Assembly: GCF_023195755.1 (NCBI RefSeq)
Contig: NZ_CP096203.1
Coordinates: 3,224,001 to 3,288,000 of the forward strand
Direction: 5' to 3'
From: Chryseobacterium nepalense
Lineage (GTDB): Bacteria > Bacteroidota > Bacteroidia > Flavobacteriales > Weeksellaceae
Length of the DNA: 64,000 bases
The first letter of the stretch is position 1, and the number at the start of each line of letters is the position of its first letter. The notes below the pieces were generated by a model. The model had not been told where the DNA came from and did not search any database. It saw nothing but the letters and a program-made list of their open reading frames with translations. Shown in pieces: positions 32,992-40,435 of the stretch. The translations under genes were made by a program, and so were the position numbers.

Positions 32992-33990
32992 ATGTTAATT
33001 TCTAAACTTAAAACAGAAGGATTTGTTTATTATAATTTGCATACTGAACAAGTTATGATTTCTAACTATTTTAATGATAATAGTGATTTAGGCATATATG
33101 AAGACTTACTCGTTTCTGATACAATTGAAAAGGTACTTAATGATTTGGAAGATGATTGTAAGAACATCATATTAGATTTTGATAAAATTCAAAACATAAG
33201 TCAAAATAATATTAATAAAAAATTCCACGAATATATTAAAGTAGGTTATAAATTTGTCTTACTTAATGTAAGAGAAGATATTATTAATGATTTTGGTTTT
33301 AATGTCATAACAAATGACGAAAATATTTGCGAGGACGAATTTTATAGAAAATTTAATTTGTTTTCAGATGATATAGAGTCTTTAAAAGGGAAAATAAAAC
33401 CTAGAAAAATATTTACCCAGTCTTTTGAAAATATAATTAGCAATTATATTATTCCTTATGGTAACCCTCATACATCATCCTTTGTTTATTTACATTCATA
33501 TGTTGATTTAAAAAGCTTTATTTCTAATGAAAAAAAGATGTTTTTATTTTCGATGTACCAATTATCTATAATGATTAAAGAAGAGTGTATCAATGAAACC
33601 AGTGATGATATAATTTTAGTTTGTCAAAGTTTAAATAGTTCTTTAATTGTTTCAATCTTATCAAATCTGTTAAAATTAGATATTCTCATATTGGATAAAA
33701 TAGGTCCAATAAATAAATTATACTCTAGGCTTGATAAAAATATTTCTGACAAGAAGAAATATGTAATAATCTCTGATTTGGTATGTTTAGGAACAGAAGT
33801 AAAAATAGTTAAAAATTTAATTCAGTTTCTTGGAGGTACTTATTTACGAAATGCCTCTCTTATTAAAATAGAAACGTTAAATAGTAAACACATAAAAAAG
33901 CCAGAGGCAACTATTGCAGTATTTTCTATAAATAGAAGTAATAATGCTAGACTTAATTATAAAATAACTACAAATTTAGAAGACTTCTGA
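32992..33990 (+). CDS. STAS-like / phosphoribosyltransferase-like protein, second gene of the operon
   Basis: A 332-residue protein. Residues ~40-110 look STAS-like (DTIEKVLNDLEDDCKNIILD then FDKIQNISQNNINKKFHEYI, with hydrophobic strands and a short linker). The C-terminal part (~200-310) looks like a type I phosphoribosyltransferase fold: strand-loop DDIILVCQSLNSSLIVSIL resembles the pyrophosphate loop, and YVIISDLVCLGTEVKIVKNL (Ser261-Asp262) sits where the PRPP motif hhhhDD-x-x-x-TG would be. The second Asp and the Thr-Gly are not conserved, so binding without catalysis is possible. It overlaps the third gene by one base. I do not recognise the full protein. Confidence 0.6.
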   Translation: MLISKLKTEGFVYYNLHTEQVMISNYFNDNSDLGIYEDLLVSDTIEKVLNDLEDDCKNIILDFDKIQNISQNNINKKFHEYIKVGYKFVLLNVREDIINDFGFNVITNDENICEDEFYRKFNLFSDDIESLKGKIKPRKIFTQSFENIISNYIIPYGNPHTSSFVYLHSYVDLKSFISNEKKMFLFSMYQLSIMIKEECINETSDDIILVCQSLNSSLIVSILSNLLKLDILILDKIGPINKLYSRLDKNISDKKKYVIISDLVCLGTEVKIVKNLIQFLGGTYLRNASLIKIETLNSKHIKKPEATIAVFSINRSNNARLNYKITTNLEDF

Positions 33991-35807
33991 TGAAAATAAT
34001 TATACATATTTCTGACTTACATGTAAGTATATATTATAATGCTGATACTTCTCCTAAGGATGGATTGAAATCATATTTAACGACTGATAATACAATTGAT
34101 AAATCTCTTCACTTTATAACTACATTCACATCAAAAATCAACGAGATTAAAGCCTCGTATGAAAACCCTGAATTTATTCTTCTAATTACAGGAGATATAG
34201 CTAACATTAGTGAAGAACCAGAATATAAATTTGCTAAAAAGTTTATTGAAAGAATCTTGGAAGACCTTGCAATTCCAAAGGAAAACTGTTTAATAATTCC
34301 TGGTGACCATGACGTAAGTAGGAGATTATTAAATGCTCATTTGATAACTGCCCCCAATAAAGAAAGCCATTTGCTGAATGAGGTTAAATTTTACAATTTC
34401 TCAAAATTTTATGAAGATATTAAAGGTGTCAGTTTTGACTATGATAGAATTATATTTGATTTTATTAATATTGAGGATAAGGTAGTATTACTAGCTATAA
34501 ATTCAAATTACTATATCAATCAAAACGGTGGAGATGGCTATATACCTATTCAGAAATTTAGAAATGAGTTAATAGAAATAAAAAAACAACTACCACCAGG
34601 AGTTAATTTCATATGTTGTTGGCATCATAATATAACTGCAAATTATGATAATAAGAATAGTGGGCAATGGGATAAAGATAATAGGAATTATCTACTATCT
34701 GAATTAGATTCGCAGGGAATTAAGATGATTCTTACAGGTAATGAACATACGCCAGGAGCTAAAAAGATTAAAATTGAAATAAATACGAGTGATTGCGGAG
34801 CTTTTTGTGATACGGTAAATCATTCCAGCTTTAAGATATATCCAGTTATTACAGAGGGAAATAATATAAGGTTAAAAAATGTTGGATATAATCTTCAAAA
34901 ACCAAATCATAATGATAACCCATTTTACTGGAATATTGTTGAGAATACATCTGCTGAGCAAGTTGATTATTTTGATATTCAATTGACAAATGAAACATCA
35001 ATTATGGAAGTTGAAGAACTTCCTGCGGCAGGGGAATTTACTCAATATGTTCCTCCTCAAGCAAGAAAGATTCAGGTTGTAAAAACTGATGACATAGTAA
35101 AACAAGACCTATCTATGTCTGATAGGCTTTATAGTATTGTAAGAGATAAAAAACTTTTTCACTCTGGTCATTTTCATTGGAGTGAAACTTCAAGAGCTCA
35201 TAATTGGATTGATGTTTCAAAATTGCTTGAAAATAAAGATGATTTAGTGTTTGTTAAAAATGCAATCGTTGACGTGATTGATGCTAATGAGTTATATATT
35301 GATTGTAATTTAATAATTGGATTAGGTTATGAAGGAAATTTAATTGCAAGTAAAGCTTCAATTAAATATGATGTAAAATATTCCTATCTTCCATATTCCT
35401 ATAGATATAAAGACCACCATGAGTATGAGAATAAGCTTAATTTAGTGAATGATGATAAGTCCTACAAGAAAGTAATTATCATTAGTGATGTTGTTAATGA
35501 TGGTAGAACTATTAGAAAACTTATAGGAAAGAGGGAAAAAGAGTTTTTTGCAAACGTTGAAAAAGTCATAGTAATATCTTTGTTTTATACAGGTAGTGAA
35601 AAACCAACAACGGATATTTTAAATTCAGATTCTCAGGATGGATTTGATTATACAAAAGACGAAAACGTTAATAATATTGAGTTTTACACAATAAAACATA
35701 TTAGAGTTGATAAATGTCCATACGGTGATGATTATGCAACAGAATGTATTATATATAAGGATGAATTAAGCTGTGTAAATTTGTTTTATAATATTCAAGA
35801 ATCATGA
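33990..35807 (+). CDS. Calcineurin-type phosphoesterase fused to a phosphoribosyltransferase-like domain
   Basis: A 605-residue protein. Residues 1-270 form a metallophosphoesterase: ISDLHVS (Asp9, His11), ITGDIANI (Asp69), IPGDHDVS (residues 105-108, where most relatives have G-N-H-D), CCWHHN (His212/His213) and TGNEHTPG (His253, where relatives have G-H-x-H). After a linker, residues ~390-605 carry a phosphoribosyltransferase-like fold with VIIISDVVNDGRTIRKL (Ser499-Asp500 to Thr507) in the PRPP-loop position. A HWSETSRAHNWIDVSKLLEN segment opens this half. It is the last gene of the operon, before a strong terminator. The fusion suggests a nucleotide or phosphoribosyl ligand coupled to phosphodiester cleavage; that is inference. 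Confidence 0.7.
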   Translation: MKIIIHISDLHVSIYYNADTSPKDGLKSYLTTDNTIDKSLHFITTFTSKINEIKASYENPEFILLITGDIANISEEPEYKFAKKFIERILEDLAIPKENCLIIPGDHDVSRRLLNAHLITAPNKESHLLNEVKFYNFSKFYEDIKGVSFDYDRIIFDFINIEDKVVLLAINSNYYINQNGGDGYIPIQKFRNELIEIKKQLPPGVNFICCWHHNITANYDNKNSGQWDKDNRNYLLSELDSQGIKMILTGNEHTPGAKKIKIEINTSDCGAFCDTVNHSSFKIYPVITEGNNIRLKNVGYNLQKPNHNDNPFYWNIVENTSAEQVDYFDIQLTNETSIMEVEELPAAGEFTQYVPPQARKIQVVKTDDIVKQDLSMSDRLYSIVRDKKLFHSGHFHWSETSRAHNWIDVSKLLENKDDLVFVKNAIVDVIDANELYIDCNLIIGLGYEGNLIASKASIKYDVKYSYLPYSYRYKDHHEYENKLNLVNDDKSYKKVIIISDVVNDGRTIRKLIGKREKEFFANVEKVIVISLFYTGSEKPTTDILNSDSQDGFDYTKDENVNNIEFYTIKHIRVDKCPYGDDYATECIIYKDELSCVNLFYNIQES

Positions 35808-36008
35808 AATTGAATAGTTTTAGGTCCGATAATAACTTTTAATTGGATTAAAAATATACTTTCAAAAGCATATATAAATTCATTTTAATGCAAATTTCTC
35901 ATAAATTATCAACCTTCCTTTTTGTTAGTTTAAGTACTTGTAAGTCAGAATGATAATGTGTAGTATAGAGTCTCAAAGTTGTTACAAGACAATTATACTT
36001 AAAATAAT

Positions 36009-36029
36009 CCCCCTCTAAAAATAAGGGGG
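36009..36029 (+). terminator. Terminator of the GHKL operon
   Basis: CCCCCT and AGGGGG pair across a nine-base A-rich loop, followed by TAATTTTT. It is GC-rich in a very AT-rich stretch, about 200 bases after the third gene. The rest of 35808-36111 holds no gene. Confidence 0.7.
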
Positions 36030-36111
36030 TAATTTTTATATAAATATCATATAACATCTATACATCTTTCTAAAAATATTAAAAACATAAAATTATTTGA
36101 ATAGTTTTTTT

Positions 36112-36537
36112 TTATTTTTTTATATTCTTGTTGGACTCATAAAAGTAAAAGTTGCTAATAATTTTTCCAATTGTACTTTGAAATAATGCTTTTTTGAACT
36201 TATCAAGTTTTAATTTGGAAGTAGTCTTCTTTACTGTAAATATAATACTGTATCCCATGATATTAATGATTTTGATATAATTCAAATATGCTTTATCGCT
36301 TTGGATTGTATTTAATTCTTTTAATTTTCTAAAATAATTATTGTCAAAATGTTTATACGACATATTGTGTTGATATTTATATATAATATTTCCAATAATC
36401 ATTTTTAAATCAACAGAATTATCCTTCCTCCATTCATGTTCAATGCAGTCAAATAAGTATGGATATTCCTGACCTAATGAAAAGACTTCATAATCAAAAA
36501 TTAGTTTTAAATTAAACAAAGAGGTGTAGCTTGACAT
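36112..36537 (-). CDS. Unknown 141-residue protein
   Basis: A lysine- and tyrosine-rich protein without a signal peptide. A mildly hydrophobic stretch near residue 90 (YIKIINIMGYSIIFTV) could be a membrane segment or a buried strand. I recognise no family. It is last in a row of four leftward genes (lipoprotein, two secreted proteins, this one) spaced 2 to 16 bases apart, which supports a single transcript and a real gene. No frameshift is visible. Confidence 0.5.
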   Translation of the reverse strand: MSSYTSLFNLKLIFDYEVFSLGQEYPYLFDCIEHEWRKDNSVDLKMIIGNIIYKYQHNMSYKHFDNNYFRKLKELNTIQSDKAYLNYIKIINIMGYSIIFTVKKTTSKLKLDKFKKALFQSTIGKIISNFYFYESNKNIKK

Positions 36538-36552
36538 GTTATTATTTTAGGA

Positions 36553-36918
36553 TTATTTTACTGTGCTCTTAATTTTGTATTTCAAATAGCTTAATACCTC
36601 TAAATAACCTGCATTTTTTAGATAATATCCTTTGTCAATGCTACCATTATAATCAACAAATCTTTTATGCATATAGTCCGCTCCATTTTTGTCATATATA
36701 GTCCAATTATTTATGCAGATTTGCTTTATAACTTTAATTTCTAATCCGTCTATACTTTTTTGCATATAGTTTATATCTCCAATTACAACTTTGAATTTAT
36801 TTTCGTTTTGCTTGTAAATGTAGTTTAGTTCGTATCTGTCAATATTATTACATTCAAATATTTGAGATTTGTAATTAGCACAAACTATTATGAAAAGGAA
36901 TAAAATTAAATTTTTCAT
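36553..36918 (-). CDS. Small secreted protein, unknown
   Basis: A 121-residue protein with an N-terminal signal peptide (MKNLILFLFIIVCANYKSQ, cleavage probably after the SQ). The mature part has a few cysteines (ECNN and ICINNW) and strand-like segments. It starts two bases after the neighbouring secreted-protein gene ends. Family unknown. Its size and secretion resemble the proteins beside it, so the set may work together outside the inner membrane. Confidence 0.55.
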   Translation of the reverse strand: MKNLILFLFIIVCANYKSQIFECNNIDRYELNYIYKQNENKFKVVIGDINYMQKSIDGLEIKVIKQICINNWTIYDKNGADYMHKRFVDYNGSIDKGYYLKNAGYLEVLSYLKYKIKSTVK

Positions 36919-36920
36919 GT

Positions 36921-37385
36921 TTAGTCTTTGAGGTTAGTGTAATAGTTAAAATATCTTCCTTCATTGTTATTACAGATAACAGAATATGCTGAACCATTTA
37001 AACACATTACAGTTGCAATTTCTCTATTTCCATAATAGAATTTGAAGAATTCAGAATTTCCATTTTTGTTATAATATCCTCTATTAAACTTATAATCCGT
37101 GCGATAATTTCCTTCGAATATCGATAATTTGCCATCACCAATGTAGTTAAGGACGCATGTTACACAATTCCAATCAATATTGAAACTAATAAAAATTTTA
37201 ACTCTGTTGTTTTCGACCTTATCGTAAAATTCTTTAGTATCAGCATCCATTTTGTATTTGACAAATGATAGTTTATAGCCATTAAATTCCGTAACAGAAT
37301 TTCCATCTTTTTTTACTACAAATCCTTGAGAATAGAAGGATGAATATAAGTGTAAAAATATTGTTAAGAAAAGAATCTTTTTCAT
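36921..37385 (-). CDS. Small secreted protein, unknown
   Basis: A 154-residue protein with a signal peptide (MKKILFLTIFLHLYSSFYSQ) followed by a tyrosine- and asparagine-rich mature part, including DWNCVTCVLNYIGDGKLSIF and repeated GYYN/GNREI-type turns suggestive of beta structure. Three cysteines might form disulfides. It lies nine bases after the lipoprotein gene and two bases before the next, so all are likely cotranscribed. I recognise no family. Confidence 0.55.
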   Translation of the reverse strand: MKKILFLTIFLHLYSSFYSQGFVVKKDGNSVTEFNGYKLSFVKYKMDADTKEFYDKVENNRVKIFISFNIDWNCVTCVLNYIGDGKLSIFEGNYRTDYKFNRGYYNKNGNSEFFKFYYGNREIATVMCLNGSAYSVICNNNEGRYFNYYTNLKD

Positions 37386-37394
37386 CTATTCTGT

Positions 37395-37796
37395 TTATTC
37401 TTTGTCCAGAGTAATGTTGCTAATTCCGTTTATCCACTGTATCTGACCCGAATTAATTTTCTTAAACTTATAAGAGCCACTAGATGCACCTGCTGTAATT
37501 ACGAAATTATAGTCAGTATCTGTAATTGTTTCATCAACTTTCGCAGTCTGCCCGTTGCTTGCAGTTTGTGTTAGAATTGCTTTATAGCTCGTTCCATTTA
37601 TGACATAAATAAAATCTTCGTTTGTGAATTTGTAGTAAGATGTGTTGCTAACCTTCCAAGAACCTTGAATCCATGTGGGAGGATGAAAGTATTGAGTCGT
37701 TGTAGGAATGTTCTGTTGTGATGTTGAATCGTCATCGCTACCAGAACAGCTAACGAAAGAAACAGCTATTAAAGCTGTGAGAAATAAATGTTTCAT
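37395..37796 (-). CDS. Lipoprotein with lipocalin-like features
   Basis: A 133-residue predicted lipoprotein. The signal peptide MKHLFLTALIAVSFVSCSGS has the lipobox-type SCSG with the lipidated Cys at residue 18, then an acidic linker DDDST. The mature part, with WIQGSWKVSNTSYYKFTNED near its start, resembles the opening W-x-G-x-W strand of Bacteroidetes lipocalin-like lipoproteins. It is first in the leftward four-gene group and starts about 70 bases from the edge of the long palindrome. Ligand and role unknown. Confidence 0.65.
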   Translation of the reverse strand: MKHLFLTALIAVSFVSCSGSDDDSTSQQNIPTTTQYFHPPTWIQGSWKVSNTSYYKFTNEDFIYVINGTSYKAILTQTASNGQTAKVDETITDTDYNFVITAGASSGSYKFKKINSGQIQWINGISNITLDKE

Positions 37797-37865
37797 ATAA
37801 TTGAATTTTATTGTTTAAAATTGTTTTGTATAAACAACAAAAAAGTGAGGTACTTATCCATGTTA

Positions 37866-37981
37866 GTAATACAAGCTCGGCAAAGCTTTGACACATAACA
37901 GGAAAGCCCTCACCATTATATGGCAAGGAGCTAAACTGTTTGCATTTTGTGTCAAATTTGAATTTTGCCGATTCGTATTAC
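37866..37981. repeat. 116-base nested palindrome (candidate origin or recombination site)
   Basis: Four blocks pair in nested order: GTAATAC (37866-37872) with GTATTAC (37975-37981); TCGGCAAA (37877-37884) with TTTGCCGA (37964-37971); TTTGACACA (37887-37895) with TGTGTCAAA (37948-37956); and AACAG (37897-37901) with CTGTT (37936-37940). The gaps are unequal, so the folded form has bulges on one side. It is more GC-rich than its surroundings. It lies between the lipoprotein gene and a Rep-like gene, which suggests a replication, transfer or single-strand recombination site. Confidence 0.6.
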
Positions 37982-38254
37982 AATTGCAAAAGTTTTCTCT
38001 TTTTCGTTGAAGTAAGTAGCAAAGATATTAATTCAAATTGAATCTTTTAATCATATTTTTTGTAAAATTCATAGTTGCTTAAAGTCAAAACCTGCTCTTG
38101 TCTCACTTTTAAAAAATGAGATTACTAATTACTGACAAAAAAATATTTGAAAATTGAAAATCTAGAGAAATTAAAATGCTATTTGGAAAAGCATTAAAAA
38201 AGAAAAAAACTACAAATGATTGATATTTTATTATATACAATCACAGAAAACCAA

Positions 38255-39181
38255 TCATGCAACTTGATTAACAATACTACAGTCATAAAACAACTCGTTA
38301 AACTTAGCTTTTATCAACTCTATAAAGTATATTCCTGTTGTGTTGAGGTTGTTTTTTTCTATCATTTCCCTTAGCTTTGCTTTATCTCGATAAAGGTTAT
38401 TTTTTCCTCTTTTTTGCTTCCAATAGGAAGGCTCTAACCTGTTGCCTAAATCGCTTATCAATTCAGTACTTAAATCTTTTCTTTCAAATCTATTGTCAAC
38501 AATTGTAAAGCCTTTAAAAGACTCTAAAAACTTTGAATAAAGCAATAATATATTTTCCCTATTTTTAAGGTCATTTAAAGTGTAAATTCCAAGTTTCTTT
38601 AACTCACCTGAGCTAAGCACCATTTCTATTCTTAAAAGGTTATTTTCAAGACCATATTGTGTTTTTTTATCATAGACCTTCCATGCTAAATTATTATGTT
38701 CAAACTTCCTATAATTCATAGCATTTGTTGATTTATTAATTGTTGGAGCTTTATGCTCAAATAAAAGAAAATTATGATTTAAGTAATATTTTGGTTCTTT
38801 ATCAACAAGCAAGTTAAATCCAAATTCTAAATTTTGTAGATAACCATTATTTAAATTTAAACCTTTGAAATCTACTTCCAGTTGTTCAATGGCTTCCAAT
38901 AGAGAACAGAAAGTAAAATCGTTGTAATTTTGATTCCCTTGTGTTTCTCCATAATTGTTAATGTTGAAATACTTATGAAGAGAATTACCAAATACTGAAT
39001 TCCTTTCAGTTACCCTTAATTCTATATTATTGATTTTCTTTTTAAGTGGGTATATTGTTTCTTTTTCATCATTATTTTCAGTTTTTCTTATCCATGACGA
39101 TTGAGTATAATTACCTTTTGATTTTAAATACTTTTCTGCCAATTCTTGTGAGTAAAGTTTAATTGTAAAGTTGTCTATCAT
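38255..39181 (-). CDS. Rep-like protein (phage/plasmid replication initiator type, tentative)
   Basis: A 308-residue soluble protein. The pattern ERNSVFGNSLHKYFN, then LQNLEFGFNLLVDKEP, then a basic segment and LLRIEMVLSSGELKKLGIYTL resembles replication initiators of small Bacteroidetes phages and plasmids (an EFGxN strand followed by an (R/K)xE-type strand). This is resemblance by eye. Context supports it: an excisionase-like gene is two bases upstream and a long palindrome lies downstream. No coat or packaging genes accompany it, so if it is a Rep it belongs to a satellite-like element. The 38000-38254 stretch after the palindrome is AT-rich and gene-free. Confidence 0.45.
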   Translation of the reverse strand: MIDNFTIKLYSQELAEKYLKSKGNYTQSSWIRKTENNDEKETIYPLKKKINNIELRVTERNSVFGNSLHKYFNINNYGETQGNQNYNDFTFCSLLEAIEQLEVDFKGLNLNNGYLQNLEFGFNLLVDKEPKYYLNHNFLLFEHKAPTINKSTNAMNYRKFEHNNLAWKVYDKKTQYGLENNLLRIEMVLSSGELKKLGIYTLNDLKNRENILLLYSKFLESFKGFTIVDNRFERKDLSTELISDLGNRLEPSYWKQKRGKNNLYRDKAKLREMIEKNNLNTTGIYFIELIKAKFNELFYDCSIVNQVA

Positions 39182-39182
39182 A

Positions 39183-39371
39183 TTAATAAGTTTTAAGTGA
39201 GTTGGTCAAAAATTTTTCTACATCTTCCATTCTAAATAATGGGCTTTTTCCACTCATTCCATAAGGAATAAGTTTACCATCTTTTCGATATTGCCATAGT
39301 GAGGTTCTGCCTCTTTTTAAAATTTTCTCTAGGTCTTCTAGTGTTAGAAGTTCTTCGTTTTTAAAATTCAT
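39183..39371 (-). CDS. Excisionase-like helix-turn-helix protein
   Basis: A 62-residue protein from the chosen ATG (MNFKNEELLTLEDLEKIL), with a winged HTH of the MerR/excisionase type: LTLEDLEKILKRGRTSLWQY, then KDGKLIPYGMSGKSPLFRME and DVEKFL. Such proteins direct integrases towards excision or activate a downstream gene. The upstream in-frame ATG at 39449 adds 26 unrelated residues. It is two bases upstream of the Rep-like gene on the same strand and is the natural directionality factor for the recombinase at 30306, although distant from it. Confidence 0.75.
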   Translation of the reverse strand: MNFKNEELLTLEDLEKILKRGRTSLWQYRKDGKLIPYGMSGKSPLFRMEDVEKFLTNSLKTY

Positions 39372-39518
39372 AATCTTTATTTTTTTTATGGTTAATATTT
39401 TGCAATAGCCATTGCATTTTGTAATTACTTTGCGAAGATACTCAAACACTCATGACACCATCAATACAGTGTTATTGTAGTGTTATAATTGTGTAATGAA
39501 GATTATGAGACTTTAACT

Positions 39519-40379
39519 TTATTCTATAAAAATAATTTTTGTTAGAGTGCCACTTTGGGAAGTTTTCCGTGTTAGAAAGTTTGTTATATTACTTAGTGAT
39601 GATTGCTGATAAATCTTTGTTTTATTATTTTTAAATAAAAAGAAAGCATGAATAAATTCTTTTGTATTGGATTTACTATTAATAATTACACCATCTTCAT
39701 GTCTTTCCCTGAAAAATTTTATGACCGAATTGGCAGGACAAGAAAACTTTATTGGTTTAACCATGTAATGCCCCTGTAGAAGTTTTTTTAAATCTTCTTT
39801 GGAGTCATCTAAAGTGTGTATTAACAGGGAGTTAGTAAATCTATCTAGATATATGTGTTGGATTTGAAGATTATATTTTAAAGGTTTATCCTGATTTTGG
39901 TGCTGTTGCGTATTATTGGATGTTTTTGGTATTTCATCATAAGGAAATAGAAGGGAAATACCTTTAAAAGCATCTAATTTAATTTGAGATTTTATTAGAT
40001 TTTCATTATCAATCAAAGATTTTTTATTAACTAAGCAGTTAGCAATATTATAATTTCTTTCATTAAATGCAGTCAGAGCTTGTATAAAACTACAATCTTG
40101 TATCTTATTCGGAACCAATTCTAAAATTAATTTTTTGTTTGCTTCTACTCCAATTTTACTGATTCGTTCGAAATTAAGATATGCCTCTTCCATCCAAATA
40201 TTTGCCTTGTCAATAATATGTAATTCGGAGGATTTTATAAGTTGGATTATATCAGTATTTATAAGTTTTTCAAGGGTGCTAGGAAAATTTATTAATGGAA
40301 CCTTTTTATGGTATGACTCATAAAAGATTTTAGAAAAATTGAAAATATATGAAAGATTTTGTAATTCATTTGTAATCAT
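39519..40379 (-). CDS. Unknown 286-residue protein divergent from the helicase
   Basis: A soluble protein with a helical N-terminal half (LIKSSELHIIDKANIWMEEA) and a more strand-like C-terminal third (HYMVKPIKFSCPANSVIKFF and TKEFIHAFFLFKNNKT). A low-complexity QQHQNQD linker sits near residue 165. Similar proteins occur in Bacteroidetes mobile elements, but I cannot name the family with confidence. It is divergent from the large helicase gene, 56 bases away, so the two may share regulation. It ends about 148 bases before the excisionase-like gene begins. Confidence 0.5.
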   Translation of the reverse strand: MITNELQNLSYIFNFSKIFYESYHKKVPLINFPSTLEKLINTDIIQLIKSSELHIIDKANIWMEEAYLNFERISKIGVEANKKLILELVPNKIQDCSFIQALTAFNERNYNIANCLVNKKSLIDNENLIKSQIKLDAFKGISLLFPYDEIPKTSNNTQQHQNQDKPLKYNLQIQHIYLDRFTNSLLIHTLDDSKEDLKKLLQGHYMVKPIKFSCPANSVIKFFRERHEDGVIINSKSNTKEFIHAFFLFKNNKTKIYQQSSLSNITNFLTRKTSQSGTLTKIIFIE

Positions 40380-40411
40380 ACTATAAGGGTGAATTTTTAG
40401 TATTTATTTTC

Positions 40412-40419
40412 TATTTTTG
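40412..40419 (+). promoter_or_regulatory. Candidate -7 box of the large helicase gene
   Basis: TATTTTTG matches TAnnTTTG and ends 16 bases before the ATG at 40436, in the short gap between two divergent genes. The upstream TTTG element is not at standard spacing. Confidence 0.35.
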
Positions 40420-40435
40420 TTTAAACTAATAAACT

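Noticed and set aside
37866..37981. Integron attC site
   Set aside because: The bulged palindrome looks similar in outline, but the terminal RYYYAAC and GTTRRRY boxes are absent and there is no integron integrase.
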